A stretch of DNA of 33,723 nucleotides from a bacterium (GTDB lineage Bacteria; Krumholzibacteriota; Krumholzibacteriia; LZORAL124-64-63): NCBI GenBank assembly GCA_024229695.1, contig JAAESD010000109.1, forward strand, positions 1 to 33,723, read 5' to 3'. Both the position numbers and the translations under genes were made by a program. The notes below the pieces were generated by a model. The model had not been told where the DNA came from. It worked only from the letters and a program-made list of their open reading frames with translations, and did not search any database. Each line of letters begins with the position of its first letter. Within the stretch, counting starts at the first letter, position 1. Shown here in pieces: positions 18,274 through 26,436 of this stretch.

Positions 18274-19518
18274 GTGGCAAAAGACACAGTAAAACAACAG
18301 TTGCAAAAACACTTGGAATTTGAAGAACTGGTGAAACATGTCTTTTCCGGCTTTATGAACCTGGACAGTTCTGAAATCGACAACGAGATAAACCAAGCTC
18401 TCGCTAAAATAGGAACTTACGCCGGAGTTGACAGAAGCTATGTGTTTTCCGTAAATGAAGACATCGAGTTTTGTTCAAATACTCATGAATGGTGTGCCGA
18501 AGGTGTTGCCCCTCAAATTGATATCCTGCAAAATATTCCTGTTACATTTGCTCCTTACTGTTTTTCCCTGTTGATTAAGAATGAAATTGTAATTATCAAA
18601 AGTGTCAAGGATCTGCCTCCGGAAGCTCAGGCTGATAAAGAAATGCTTGAACCTCAAGGCATCAAATCTATGATTCTGGTTCCTATGAATGTTGATGCAA
18701 AACTGGTCGGCTTTATTGGCTTTGATTGGGTTCGCAATAAAATTGTCTGGGATGAAACTCATATACCTCTTCTAAGAATAGCCGGCGATATTATTGCGCA
18801 GGCTTATGAGCGAATTCAATCCAATATACAAATAGAAGACTATCAGAAAAAACTCAGATCCCTTGCCAGTGAGCTTTCACTTACTGAAGAACGTGAGCGT
18901 AGAAAACTCGCTTCCAACTTACACGACCACGTCAGCCAATCCTTGTCTATCGCCAAAATCAGACTCGGGATGCTGCGTAATGAAGTCGATGGTTGTGATA
19001 CTGCACATGTTTCAGAAATTATCGATCTTCTGAACCAATCTATTGCAGACATTCGCACACTTACTTTTGAACTGTCGCCACCTGTACTTTATGACCTGGG
19101 CCTGATTCCTGCTCTACAATGGCTCGCAGAACAATTCAGCAAGGAACACTACTTCCAGATAGATATAACTGATGACCTTGTAGAAAAACCTGTAGATGAA
19201 GAAATCAAAGTCGTGATATTTAAAATCGCACGCGAGCTGTTGATGAATGTCGCAAAACATGCTGAAGCCAGTCATGTAAAAATAGATGTTAAGCACAATG
19301 AAGAAACAATCGAGCTGACTGTTACTGATAACGGCGTTGGCATTCCGCCTAAAGAAGAACGTGAAAATACCAAGAGTGGGTTTGGGCTGTTCAGTATAAA
19401 AGAAAAACTGGAACATCTAGGTGGATCTTTCGTAATTGATTGTGGTCGCGAGTGTGGTACTCGAGCCGAAATACACGCCCCACTTTTACTATCTGACAAA
19501 CCGAAAGAAAATATTTAA
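18274..19518 (+). CDS. Cytoplasmic GAF-domain sensor histidine kinase (NarL/NreB-type, HisKA_3)
   Basis: This 414-residue kinase reads from GTG 18274, seven bases after GCGAGG. It has no signal peptide or membrane segment, so it senses in the cytoplasm. Residues about 20-180 form a GAF domain (VDRSYVFSV, NTHEWCAEG, LVGFIGFDW), where an unknown small ligand or redox cue would act. A coiled-coil-like helix leads into the HisKA_3 box ERRKLASNLHDHVSQ with phospho-acceptor His217. The HATPase_c domain has the N-box Asn325 (ELLMNVAKHAEA), DNGVGIP and GFGLFSIKEKL. Its stop TAA touches the response-regulator ATG, so they form a cognate pair. The gene is 20 bases downstream of addA and probably in the same transcript, which is an unusual partner for a repair nuclease. 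Confidence 0.93.
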   Translation: MAKDTVKQQLQKHLEFEELVKHVFSGFMNLDSSEIDNEINQALAKIGTYAGVDRSYVFSVNEDIEFCSNTHEWCAEGVAPQIDILQNIPVTFAPYCFSLLIKNEIVIIKSVKDLPPEAQADKEMLEPQGIKSMILVPMNVDAKLVGFIGFDWVRNKIVWDETHIPLLRIAGDIIAQAYERIQSNIQIEDYQKKLRSLASELSLTEERERRKLASNLHDHVSQSLSIAKIRLGMLRNEVDGCDTAHVSEIIDLLNQSIADIRTLTFELSPPVLYDLGLIPALQWLAEQFSKEHYFQIDITDDLVEKPVDEEIKVVIFKIARELLMNVAKHAEASHVKIDVKHNEETIELTVTDNGVGIPPKEERENTKSGFGLFSIKEKLEHLGGSFVIDCGRECGTRAEIHAPLLLSDKPKENI

Positions 19519-20172
19519 ATGCCAATAAATATTCTGATAGCCGATGATCACAAATTGATGAGAGAAGGACTACGTTCACTATTGGACTCACAGCCTGATA
19601 TGAAAGTAATTGCAGAAGCAGGTAATGGTCTTGAAGCTATAGACGCAACTCTAATGCATAGCCCAGACATTGTGATTATGGATATTAATATGCCAGGTTT
19701 GAACGGAATTGATGCTACAAAACAACTTCTTAAATTCAATTCAAATGTCAAGGTACTCGGGTTGAGTGTTCACAGTGATCAGCAATTTGTTATGGAAATG
19801 TTGAATAGCGGTGCATCTGGATATTTACTCAAAGATTGCGCCCTTGATGAATTGGCTCTGGCAATCAGAACAATTGTAAGTGGAAGCAGTTATTTAAGCC
19901 CGGCAATTACCGGAACAGTTCTTAACAAATACCGGGACAACAATAGTGGCAGTAAGATTGGCTTGATGCGGTCTTTAACAAGCCGAGAACGAGAAGTTTT
20001 GCAAATGATTGCTGAAGGAAAAAAAACAAAAGATATTGCCGATTTATTGAATATCAGTATCAAGACGGTTGAAACACATCGATCAAGAATGATGAATAAA
20101 TTGGATATACACTCCATTGCTGAATTAACAAAATTTGCATTGCGGGAAGGACTTACCAGTCTGGACTTCTAG
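19519..20172 (+). CDS. NarL/FixJ-family response regulator
   Basis: This 217-residue protein has a receiver domain at residues 1-120 with the acidic pair Asp9-Asp10 (IADDHKLMREGL), phospho-acceptor Asp55 (VIMDINMPGLNG), Ser/Thr (LSVHSD) and Lys (YLLKD). A LuxR-type helix-turn-helix follows (LTSREREVLQMIAEG, IADLLNISIKTVETHRSRM). Phosphorylation by the adjacent kinase should switch DNA binding; its target genes are not visible. The start directly follows the kinase stop. Its TAG stop overlaps, tail to tail, the stop of the flippase gene on the other strand within the palindrome CTAG. Confidence 0.95.
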   Translation: MPINILIADDHKLMREGLRSLLDSQPDMKVIAEAGNGLEAIDATLMHSPDIVIMDINMPGLNGIDATKQLLKFNSNVKVLGLSVHSDQQFVMEMLNSGASGYLLKDCALDELALAIRTIVSGSSYLSPAITGTVLNKYRDNNSGSKIGLMRSLTSREREVLQMIAEGKKTKDIADLLNISIKTVETHRSRMMNKLDIHSIAELTKFALREGLTSLDF

Positions 20173-21659
20173 CCCCTCAACTCCTTGAGTAACGACAGGT
20201 CTTTTTTCCTCAACACGCCTGTTGCAAAAATCAAAGCAGAATACAATAACCCGGTCAACAAAACTGTAGCAAGGTATGCAAACCAGCTAACTGTTGGTAA
20301 TGATACCCAGCTACAACCCCACTGCGGGAGAAGTTTTTGAATTAATAAACTCACTGCAAACCATGCCACAAGCATTGCTGTTGTTCCGCCAATTGCCATT
20401 CTCTGCCAGGGTAATTTGATGCCACCCTTAACCACATAATATCGATGCATCAGCATACTCAGCGAAAGACTTATCAAGGTTGTTGCAGCAGCTCCGAACC
20501 ATTGAAATTTTGGAATAAGAATCAGGTTGAGACCAACATTGGTAACCATCGCGGCAACAGAAATTCTGATAAAAAGATCTTCTTTTCCCATCGATATTAA
20601 AAGCCTGTTGTAAATATGGTTCGCAGCCTGAATTGGTAGTCCCCAGATTACGACCTGGAAAACAAGAATCGATGGTTCAAATCCCGGCTCTTTGCTGACC
20701 CACTCTATAACCGGTTTGGCGCTGACTAAACATAGCATTGCAAGTGGAAATATTGCCAGATGCAAGTAGCGCAATGCTCGCTCACCCATACGCGAAATAT
20801 CAGCATTGGCTGCTGTATCGCTTCCATATCTTGCAAGTGACGGAAACAATGCTGTGGCAAAAAGGCTTGGGATAATAAGCAAAACATCAAGAGCACGATG
20901 ACCAAGCGTATAAATACCTGCAGCTGTTTTGCCAAGCATTTCAAATAACATTACCGTGTCTATTTTGTAGGAAATAATTCCAAATGTCGTGGATAGAAAA
21001 AGAGGCAAACCCATTCTTGCGAGCTGTCGCGCCTTGATTGAATAGTCACCTGCCACAGGTTTTTTCCATGGGCCAGTATGCTTGAGCATTAACGGAATTA
21101 TTACTGACAAGCGGGCAGTCCTGCTTATTACGTTTGCCCAGATTACACCCATCAAGCCATAGCCCATATCGAGCCAGATCCAGGATAAACCAAAATACAC
21201 GATCGCAGAAACAACCTGACTGCCGGTCTGGAATTGAACTTTTTCGTGCGCCTGCAGAACTGCATCGCAAGTCATTCCGGTTGTTTCCAGAATTACACCG
21301 AGTGCCATTATCATTACAGCTATTCTGGTAGGTTCATCGAATCCGGAAAGAAATACATAGGCAATCAAAACTCCGTAACACGCCAGAGCAAGTGTCACTC
21401 TAATGCGCAGCGCAGCCAAGAAAATAGAGAGTGTCATCTCTGCGCGTCGAACAATTTCACGAGTTATCAGGGTGCCAAGACCAAAGTTTGCAACAACAGT
21501 AAGGATAGCAGTGATATCGACTGCAGTTCCCCACATACCGGTGCCTTCAGCACCAGTGTCGGCAATGCGTCGGAAAACAAACAGAGCCAGAATTCGCCCG
21601 ACAAAAAGACCGAAAGTCAGAAGCGCAGTATTTTTTGCAACAAACCGAGTTGCTTTCAT
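20169..21659 (-). CDS. Polysaccharide-type flippase (MOP superfamily, Wzx/RfbX-like)
   Basis: This 496-residue integral inner-membrane protein has some 12-14 hydrophobic helices along its whole length. It begins MKATRFVAKNTALLTFGLFVGR, with motifs typical of oligosaccharide or lipid-linked flippases of the MOP exporter superfamily (ADTGAEGTGMW near residue 36, KIDTVMLFEMLGKTAAGIYTLGHRALD near residue 230, ALFPSLARYG). Such proteins move lipid-linked sugars across the inner membrane. No glycosyltransferase or polymerase gene lies nearby, so the substrate is unknown. ATG 21659 is one base beyond the stop of the outer-membrane protein (TAATATG), so the two are co-transcribed and probably translationally coupled. 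A MATE-type drug exporter is a less likely alternative. Confidence 0.85.
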   Translation of the reverse strand: MKATRFVAKNTALLTFGLFVGRILALFVFRRIADTGAEGTGMWGTAVDITAILTVVANFGLGTLITREIVRRAEMTLSIFLAALRIRVTLALACYGVLIAYVFLSGFDEPTRIAVMIMALGVILETTGMTCDAVLQAHEKVQFQTGSQVVSAIVYFGLSWIWLDMGYGLMGVIWANVISRTARLSVIIPLMLKHTGPWKKPVAGDYSIKARQLARMGLPLFLSTTFGIISYKIDTVMLFEMLGKTAAGIYTLGHRALDVLLIIPSLFATALFPSLARYGSDTAANADISRMGERALRYLHLAIFPLAMLCLVSAKPVIEWVSKEPGFEPSILVFQVVIWGLPIQAANHIYNRLLISMGKEDLFIRISVAAMVTNVGLNLILIPKFQWFGAAATTLISLSLSMLMHRYYVVKGGIKLPWQRMAIGGTTAMLVAWFAVSLLIQKLLPQWGCSWVSLPTVSWFAYLATVLLTGLLYSALIFATGVLRKKDLSLLKELRG

Positions 21660-21660
21660 A

Positions 21661-23292
21661 TTAGAACAATCCTCTTGTAACTGCCGTGATAAATGGTTCG
21701 CCTCCGTTACTCAGATCCCATGTTAAATCTATTCTGGCTACTTCTGAATTAGCACTTCTGGTTGGACCAAATCGCAAGCCTATACCTGCTTCATTGCGAA
21801 ATGAGTTGCTGCCATCTTCGGCCCACCAGGCAGCGCCTCCTCCACAAAAACCAGCAAACCCGACTCGCGCCAATCCCATGACTTCATCTTTTTTCAGAAT
21901 TGCATGTTCAATATTCCAGCGCGCCAGCCTGTCTCCTGTCATTCCATCAAATCTTAGTGTACGCAATCCTCTGTTTAATCCAAGCTTATATGCTTCATTA
22001 CCTACAAGATTTTCTGCTCGGCACAATTCAACAACAAATCGGGAGTGCCGGTTCCCACTGTAGTGACTGAACCAACCTGCTAAGAACTGAAGATCTCTAA
22101 AATCTTTTCCAGCACGAAATGTTACCTGTTGAGTGACAAATCCTTCACCAATTCCATCCCAGTTGGAAAATACAAAATTGCTTTCCCATTTATCTCTGGT
22201 AGATCCCCACAGCTTCCGAGATGGACCAACAGTAAAACTGAATACCGGGTCAAGAGCCAAGTCTTCGATTGGTCCATATTTTGTTACAAGCTTAGATTTG
22301 CCCCAACTTCTGCCTTCGCTGCTGATAAGCAAATACGGTAAAACTACCGACCCATGTTCTTGCCGCCATGTGGCTTCGGGATAAAGCAATTCGGATTCAT
22401 CAGGAAAGTGATATTTATTTTCACTTAATTCGAATCCGACACCAAGCCTCCAAAGCCTGCCTTGTGTAAATCCACGAACCAGTTTGGCTGCCCATAAATT
22501 AATGCCAACATTTGTAATCGGCACTGTTACGTAATAACTGTCGGACTGCGTCTGGCTCAGGTAATACCTTGGCTCATAGCTCATATTCCAGTATGTACAA
22601 CCAGCGCCCCAACTATCGCCTTGAAAATGAAACGGCTTTCCCAGATATGCAGTATCAACAAAGCCATCACTGAGTGTCGATTTTTGTGCAGCGACTTGCC
22701 ATGGCGTTCCAAACAAACGTCGATTGTTAAACAAGGCTGTACTGGTTGTGCGTTCTTCATCGCTGGAATATGAAAGTCCCGTCAGGATACCGTAGCCCAA
22801 AAAGTTTCTGTCCGATAGCTGAGCACCCCATCTTGAATCATCACTCGAAACCGAAAATGAAAAGGCAATACTTGTAGACCATGTCTCCTGGTATCGAACT
22901 TCAATTGGCACAACATTTCCCGGCAAAGTATCCAGTGGAGTCACTGAGACATTTACCAGATACCCAAGCGACCTCAAATTTCGTTCTGTTTCACGGAGGT
23001 CAGCCTCTATCAACTCGGTGCCGGTTTCCGGAAGCACCTCACGCCTGATTACCCGTTCGTGAGTATCAAAATGCAGCTTGTTAACTGTTTTACGAAAAGA
23101 TTTGAGTACAACATTGGTCCGACTGATTTCATCACTACTATATATATCAGTATTAACGATAGTTATTTCACCAACAGTATATTTATGTTCCGATGCAAAA
23201 AGCGGTGCACACAAAATAACCTGACACATTAATGCTACAATGGCACAACTCTGCCATACTGTCATGTTTTGGTTGTCATACTTTATCGTCAA
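21661..23292 (-). CDS. Outer-membrane beta-barrel protein with one POTRA domain (BamA/D15-like)
   Basis: This 543-residue protein reads from TTG 23292, seven bases after AGAGG; an internal ATG nine codons in lacks a comparable site. A signal peptide ends near residue 33 (CAPLFAS). Residues about 36-138 form a POTRA-like module (YTVGEITIVN, ETERNLRSLGYLVNVSVTPL). About 400 residues of alternating beta-strand pattern follow, with DRNFLGYG, and the protein ends in phenylalanine (TRGLF) as barrel substrates of BAM do. It is shorter than BamA (one POTRA instead of five) and nearer to patatin-type or 'surface antigen D15' proteins. It shares an operon with the flippase, which suggests a role in envelope lipid or glycan export, but that is inference. 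Confidence 0.82.
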   Translation of the reverse strand: MTIKYDNQNMTVWQSCAIVALMCQVILCAPLFASEHKYTVGEITIVNTDIYSSDEISRTNVVLKSFRKTVNKLHFDTHERVIRREVLPETGTELIEADLRETERNLRSLGYLVNVSVTPLDTLPGNVVPIEVRYQETWSTSIAFSFSVSSDDSRWGAQLSDRNFLGYGILTGLSYSSDEERTTSTALFNNRRLFGTPWQVAAQKSTLSDGFVDTAYLGKPFHFQGDSWGAGCTYWNMSYEPRYYLSQTQSDSYYVTVPITNVGINLWAAKLVRGFTQGRLWRLGVGFELSENKYHFPDESELLYPEATWRQEHGSVVLPYLLISSEGRSWGKSKLVTKYGPIEDLALDPVFSFTVGPSRKLWGSTRDKWESNFVFSNWDGIGEGFVTQQVTFRAGKDFRDLQFLAGWFSHYSGNRHSRFVVELCRAENLVGNEAYKLGLNRGLRTLRFDGMTGDRLARWNIEHAILKKDEVMGLARVGFAGFCGGGAAWWAEDGSNSFRNEAGIGLRFGPTRSANSEVARIDLTWDLSNGGEPFITAVTRGLF

Positions 23293-23312
23293 AAATCAAC
23301 CTCTAAGATTTA

Positions 23313-23342
23313 ATGCTGTGTTATCTCATTGCTACACAGCAT
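23313..23342. promoter_or_regulatory. Perfect 9-base inverted repeat upstream of the barrel-protein and hsp20 genes
   Basis: ATGCTGTGT (23313-23321) and ACACAGCAT (23334-23342) are perfect inverted arms with a 12-base spacer, in the 141-base divergent region between the outer-membrane protein gene (start 23292) and hsp20 (start 23434). The spacing resembles CIRCE-like operators but the arm sequence does not match CIRCE. It could be an operator for either gene or a hairpin in the leader of the outer-membrane protein mRNA. Confidence 0.5.
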
Positions 23343-23433
23343 GTTATTGCATATCTGCAATTCAGGCACGCCTCTTGTTATTAGAACAGTAAGCTTGGTT
23401 TAAAACCACATTACCTTAAAAGGAGACAACAAA

Positions 23434-23832
23434 ATGAACAACATGATTCCATTGGCCAGCGTACTGGACAGCTTTTTTGCCCCAAACACATGCTCGCCAG
23501 ATCAATGCACTTCAAGACCTGAGTCCGATATCTTTGAAAGCGACAGCAACTATCTGGTCAAAGTTGACCTGCCTGGTGTCTCAAAAGACAACCTTGCCAT
23601 CGAACTGAAAGATGAAACTCTGACCGTCAACGCCAGTACCGAGCAATCGACACCTGAAGGATACCGCTCTTTACGCAGTGAACGCCAGAACAGAATTGAA
23701 TTTTCTCGTACTTTCCAACTCGGTTCCGGAATTGATGGCCAAAATATTGGAGCCAAATTTTCAGATGGAGTGCTGACTCTCACTATCCCCAAAAGTGAAA
23801 AATCTCTGCCGAAACAGATTGAAATCAGTTAG
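23434..23832 (+). CDS. Small heat-shock protein, Hsp20/alpha-crystallin family
   Basis: This 132-residue ATP-independent holdase binds unfolding proteins in the cytoplasm. The alpha-crystallin domain spans about residues 27-118: SDIFESDSNYLVKVDLPGV at its start, then LAIELKDETLTVNA, and the hallmark FSDGVLTLTIPKSE. The C-terminal Ile-Glu-Ile is an IxI motif used in oligomer assembly. The N-terminal arm (MNNMIPLASVLDSFF) is short. An AAGGAG ribosome site lies nine bases before ATG 23434. A hairpin terminator follows the stop, so it is probably a single-gene transcript. Confidence 0.96.
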   Translation: MNNMIPLASVLDSFFAPNTCSPDQCTSRPESDIFESDSNYLVKVDLPGVSKDNLAIELKDETLTVNASTEQSTPEGYRSLRSERQNRIEFSRTFQLGSGIDGQNIGAKFSDGVLTLTIPKSEKSLPKQIEIS

Positions 23833-23845
23833 GGACTATTTGCCG

Positions 23846-23875
23846 GGGTCGACATTGTTGTCGGCCCTTGCATTT
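23846..23875 (+). terminator. Hairpin terminator after hsp20
   Basis: GGGTCGAC (23846-23853) pairs with GTCGGCCC (23860-23867), one G-U pair included, around a six-base loop, and is followed by TTGCATTTT. The T-run is interrupted, so termination may be partial, leaving some read-through into the downstream pair. Confidence 0.6.
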
Positions 23876-24004
23876 TGACTTCCTGGAATTGCATGATGCA
23901 CTGGATTTCAAATAATACTCACTGAAATTAAATAACTTAGCGGATGGAACACTACTTGCTATTAAGACTTTACCAAGGATTACGCACTTCAAGGAGGAAG
24001 TTCT

Positions 24005-24544
24005 ATGCAAACCGGCGCAAGAGTTAATCCGAAGCAGATGACCGACATTCTTTTTGCATTGCCGAGATACAAATCGTACCGGAAGCAGGAAGCTGCCCTT
24101 GATTTTGAAGAATTCTACCGATTGACGCTTTGCACAATGCTACAGGACTGTGCACAGCGGCTGGTTAATTATTCCGAGAGCCCAGCCCACTCTCTTGCCA
24201 ATGACCAACTCTTGGTCCTTGAGAAAAATATAGACAGCATGCACACCGTTTATGATCGGCTGTTCAGACAGGGTGAAATTAAAATCGAAACCCCTTCTGT
24301 GATTGTGCACCTGAATCAACTTGATGCCGATATTATTATGACTCTGGAATTTGTCTGGCACAGCGTATCTGAAATGTTGGAAATTATTGACGACAAAAAA
24401 CAGTTTCGTAGCATATCGCAACTCATTAATAAAACTCTGCATAACCTTGCAGAAACCGCTGAAAAAAGAAATAGCCTGCTGGGCCTTGGTTGGGAATCCG
24501 AAATAGGCCTCCAGTCTGAAGGAGCAAATAGTGCAGACGCTTAG
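24005..24544 (+). CDS. Unknown alpha-helical cytoplasmic protein, coupled to an SPFH-like protein
   Basis: This 179-residue protein reads from ATG 24005, behind a strong AAGGAGGAA ribosome site seven bases upstream. It has no signal peptide or membrane helix. The predicted content is almost all helix: amphipathic stretches around residues 33-60 (FEEFYRLTLCTMLQDCAQRL), 66-90, 100-135 (LDADIIMTLEFVWHSVSEML) and 140-160, suggesting a four-helix bundle. I do not recognise the family. Its last 14 bases overlap the GTG of the next gene, whose ribosome site lies inside this gene, so the two products are probably made in proportion and may bind each other. The pair sits between a heat-shock gene and a BamA-like gene, hinting at an envelope or protein-stress role (inference). 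Confidence 0.8.
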   Translation: MQTGARVNPKQMTDILFALPRYKSYRKQEAALDFEEFYRLTLCTMLQDCAQRLVNYSESPAHSLANDQLLVLEKNIDSMHTVYDRLFRQGEIKIETPSVIVHLNQLDADIIMTLEFVWHSVSEMLEIIDDKKQFRSISQLINKTLHNLAETAEKRNSLLGLGWESEIGLQSEGANSADA

Positions 24545-25202
24545 TATGTGGGAAATAATTGAAGATCACAGCAAGCCCGTCTTTTGGCATTTTGATTCTA
24601 CAGAAGCGGTTTCTACTCCGCTGGATCTCTGTTTTTTAAAAGGACAGATGGTAAATTTTCAGATTCCTGAGCATCAAGTAGCCATCGTATCCACTGGTGG
24701 CGAGGCTCGAAGAATTTTGCTACAGGGCAGTCACAATTTCTTTATAGACGAGATGAGTTCACAAGATCTTCCTGCCGATGGCCTGGTGTATTTTATTAAC
24801 CTGGACAAACAGATTCCCATTTATTTCAACCATAAAAACCCGCTTGTAATTCCTGGCGGTGTTGGTAAAGACCCTGTTTTGCTGACGGGCACTGTAACTT
24901 GCAAAATCACAAACCCAACTCTTTTCTATAATACATTTCTATGTACCAAAATCTGCAGCCAGGATGACTGTAGCGAAACTATTGCCAGCTTACTACCTGC
25001 CTGGATGACAATTCATCTGGCCAAAGAGTGTGGCACTGATGCATCGACCGATGAATTGCATTCCGCAATTCATGAAATCGAGCCCAATCATATTGACAAT
25101 TTTCTTTTGCATCACGGGTTGAGTTGCACCGAAATAGATATTTCCAATACCGCCAGCAAAAAACTCTCTGATAACATAGAGGCACATTTGCTTGTCACAT
25201 AG
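24531..25202 (+). CDS. Divergent SPFH/YdjI-like domain protein
   Basis: This 223-residue protein reads from GTG 24531, with AAGGAG six bases upstream inside the preceding gene; an ATG five codons on is the alternative. Residues about 40-150 carry the pattern of SPFH/YdjI ('virion core protein'-like) domains: IPEHQVAIVSTGGEARRILLQGSH, GLVYFINLDKQIPIYFNHKNPL, a glycine before VTCKITNPTLFYNTFL. The usual C-terminal glycine-rich/zinc-ribbon extension of YdjI proteins is absent; instead a short cysteine-containing helical tail follows. There is no transmembrane helix. SPFH proteins form membrane-associated rings or scaffolds in stress responses; whether this one does is inference. The family call rests on motif spacing only and could be wrong. 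Confidence 0.7.
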   Translation: MQTLSMWEIIEDHSKPVFWHFDSTEAVSTPLDLCFLKGQMVNFQIPEHQVAIVSTGGEARRILLQGSHNFFIDEMSSQDLPADGLVYFINLDKQIPIYFNHKNPLVIPGGVGKDPVLLTGTVTCKITNPTLFYNTFLCTKICSQDDCSETIASLLPAWMTIHLAKECGTDASTDELHSAIHEIEPNHIDNFLLHHGLSCTEIDISNTASKKLSDNIEAHLLVT

Positions 25203-25249
25203 GGTTTTCGAGCTTACCGTTGAACAGGTGAACTTTCACTTTTTAACGG

Positions 25250-26428
25250 ATGGTTTCAATGGCACGCGCAATCCTGATTCTTCTTCTATTTAATACTACA
25301 GCTTTTGGTGCCGTATTTGGCGATATCACGGTTGAGGGCAACACCCGAACTGCAACCAATGTAATTCTTGCAAACATCTCTTTCTCTACTGGCGATAAAT
25401 TTACAAATAAAGCTATTGACCAGTCATGGGAAACACTCGAAGACTTGAACTGGTTCGGCTTTGTGGATATGGATTTTGAAGTCGATGGCGATCTGGCGCT
25501 TGTCACTATCACTGTTGAAGAAGATAACACCTTCAGAATTTGGCCGCTTGTTGACTATGATCGTCGACACGACATCCTGCTCGGCATAAATATGTATGAC
25601 TTCAATTTCCGTGGAAAAGGCGATTACCTTGGCCTGAAAACCAGTTGGTATACTGCACATCGATATGATTTGCAATGGCATCATCCACTCTGGTTGAACA
25701 ACAACCTTACACTTTCAACGGCACTGTTCTACGATAGCGCTGATTTTGTTTTCGAGGACTACGACTATATCCAGACCAGATTTTCTGCATCGGTTAAATA
25801 TGATTTGCCTTACAACTACTATGTTTCAACTGAACTTGGAGTTGGAACTTATGAACTCAGTACCCAGATAAAAAGAGATCGCTTTGATGTCAGCTTTACT
25901 GCCGGCTACGACACAAGAGATACTGCAAGTTATCCAACAAGCGGCACCTTCTGTCGGGCAATTGGTAAATCAATAGACAGTGATGGCAACACCTTGACAG
26001 CTACCGCAGATTTTCGACAATTTTTGCCTATGCTTGGCAACAACGTCGTAGCGCTGCGTGCATGGGGCCGATTGGCAAACAGCAGTCTTCAGCCTGAAGA
26101 CTGGCTATACTGGGGTGGCTCAGACAACTTGCGTGGCTACAAGTATGCAAGCAAGCGAGGCGAAGAAGGCTTTATTCTATCTGCAGAGTACAGAATACCG
26201 CTGTTCCTGATGAATATTTCGGGTAACGACAAGGTAATTGGTTGCGGAATGCACTTTTTTGTCGACAACGGAAATACATGGGAAAAAGACAAGCCAAAAG
26301 GCAGCCCCCTTTACAGCTACGGTACTGGAGTACATCTTGCTATTGCAGAACAGCAATTTCGATTTGAAGTAGCTGAAACCGAAGATGGAAAAACTGTTTT
26401 CCAATTCATGGACACATTCAACTTTTAA
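25250..26428 (+). CDS. BamA/TamA-like outer-membrane protein with one POTRA domain
   Basis: This protein has 392 residues from ATG 25250 (or 389 from ATG 25259, which has a weak GGATGG nearby). A signal peptide covers about residues 1-21 (FNTTAFGA). One POTRA domain (about 22-95: FGDITVEGNTRTATNVI, LEDLNWFGFVDMDFEV) precedes a 16-strand-type barrel. The barrel includes the family's conserved LRGYKYASKRGEEGF loop (RGY motif, about residue 290) and ends in phenylalanine (TFNF). The protein is about half the length of BamA. The family inserts or translocates proteins or lipids at the outer membrane. It lies 47 bases after the SPFH-like gene and eight bases before selD, all on one strand. Confidence 0.85.
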   Translation: MVSMARAILILLLFNTTAFGAVFGDITVEGNTRTATNVILANISFSTGDKFTNKAIDQSWETLEDLNWFGFVDMDFEVDGDLALVTITVEEDNTFRIWPLVDYDRRHDILLGINMYDFNFRGKGDYLGLKTSWYTAHRYDLQWHHPLWLNNNLTLSTALFYDSADFVFEDYDYIQTRFSASVKYDLPYNYYVSTELGVGTYELSTQIKRDRFDVSFTAGYDTRDTASYPTSGTFCRAIGKSIDSDGNTLTATADFRQFLPMLGNNVVALRAWGRLANSSLQPEDWLYWGGSDNLRGYKYASKRGEEGFILSAEYRIPLFLMNISGNDKVIGCGMHFFVDNGNTWEKDKPKGSPLYSYGTGVHLAIAEQQFRFEVAETEDGKTVFQFMDTFNF

Positions 26429-26436
26429 CTTTGGAG

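Noticed and set aside
23375-23964. Shared TTG(T/C)TATTA motif ahead of both hsp20 (23375-23383) and the 24005 gene (23956-23964) as a common promoter
   Set aside because: It resembles an extended -10 element, but no consistent -35 or other shared base is present, so chance in AT-rich DNA is equally likely.
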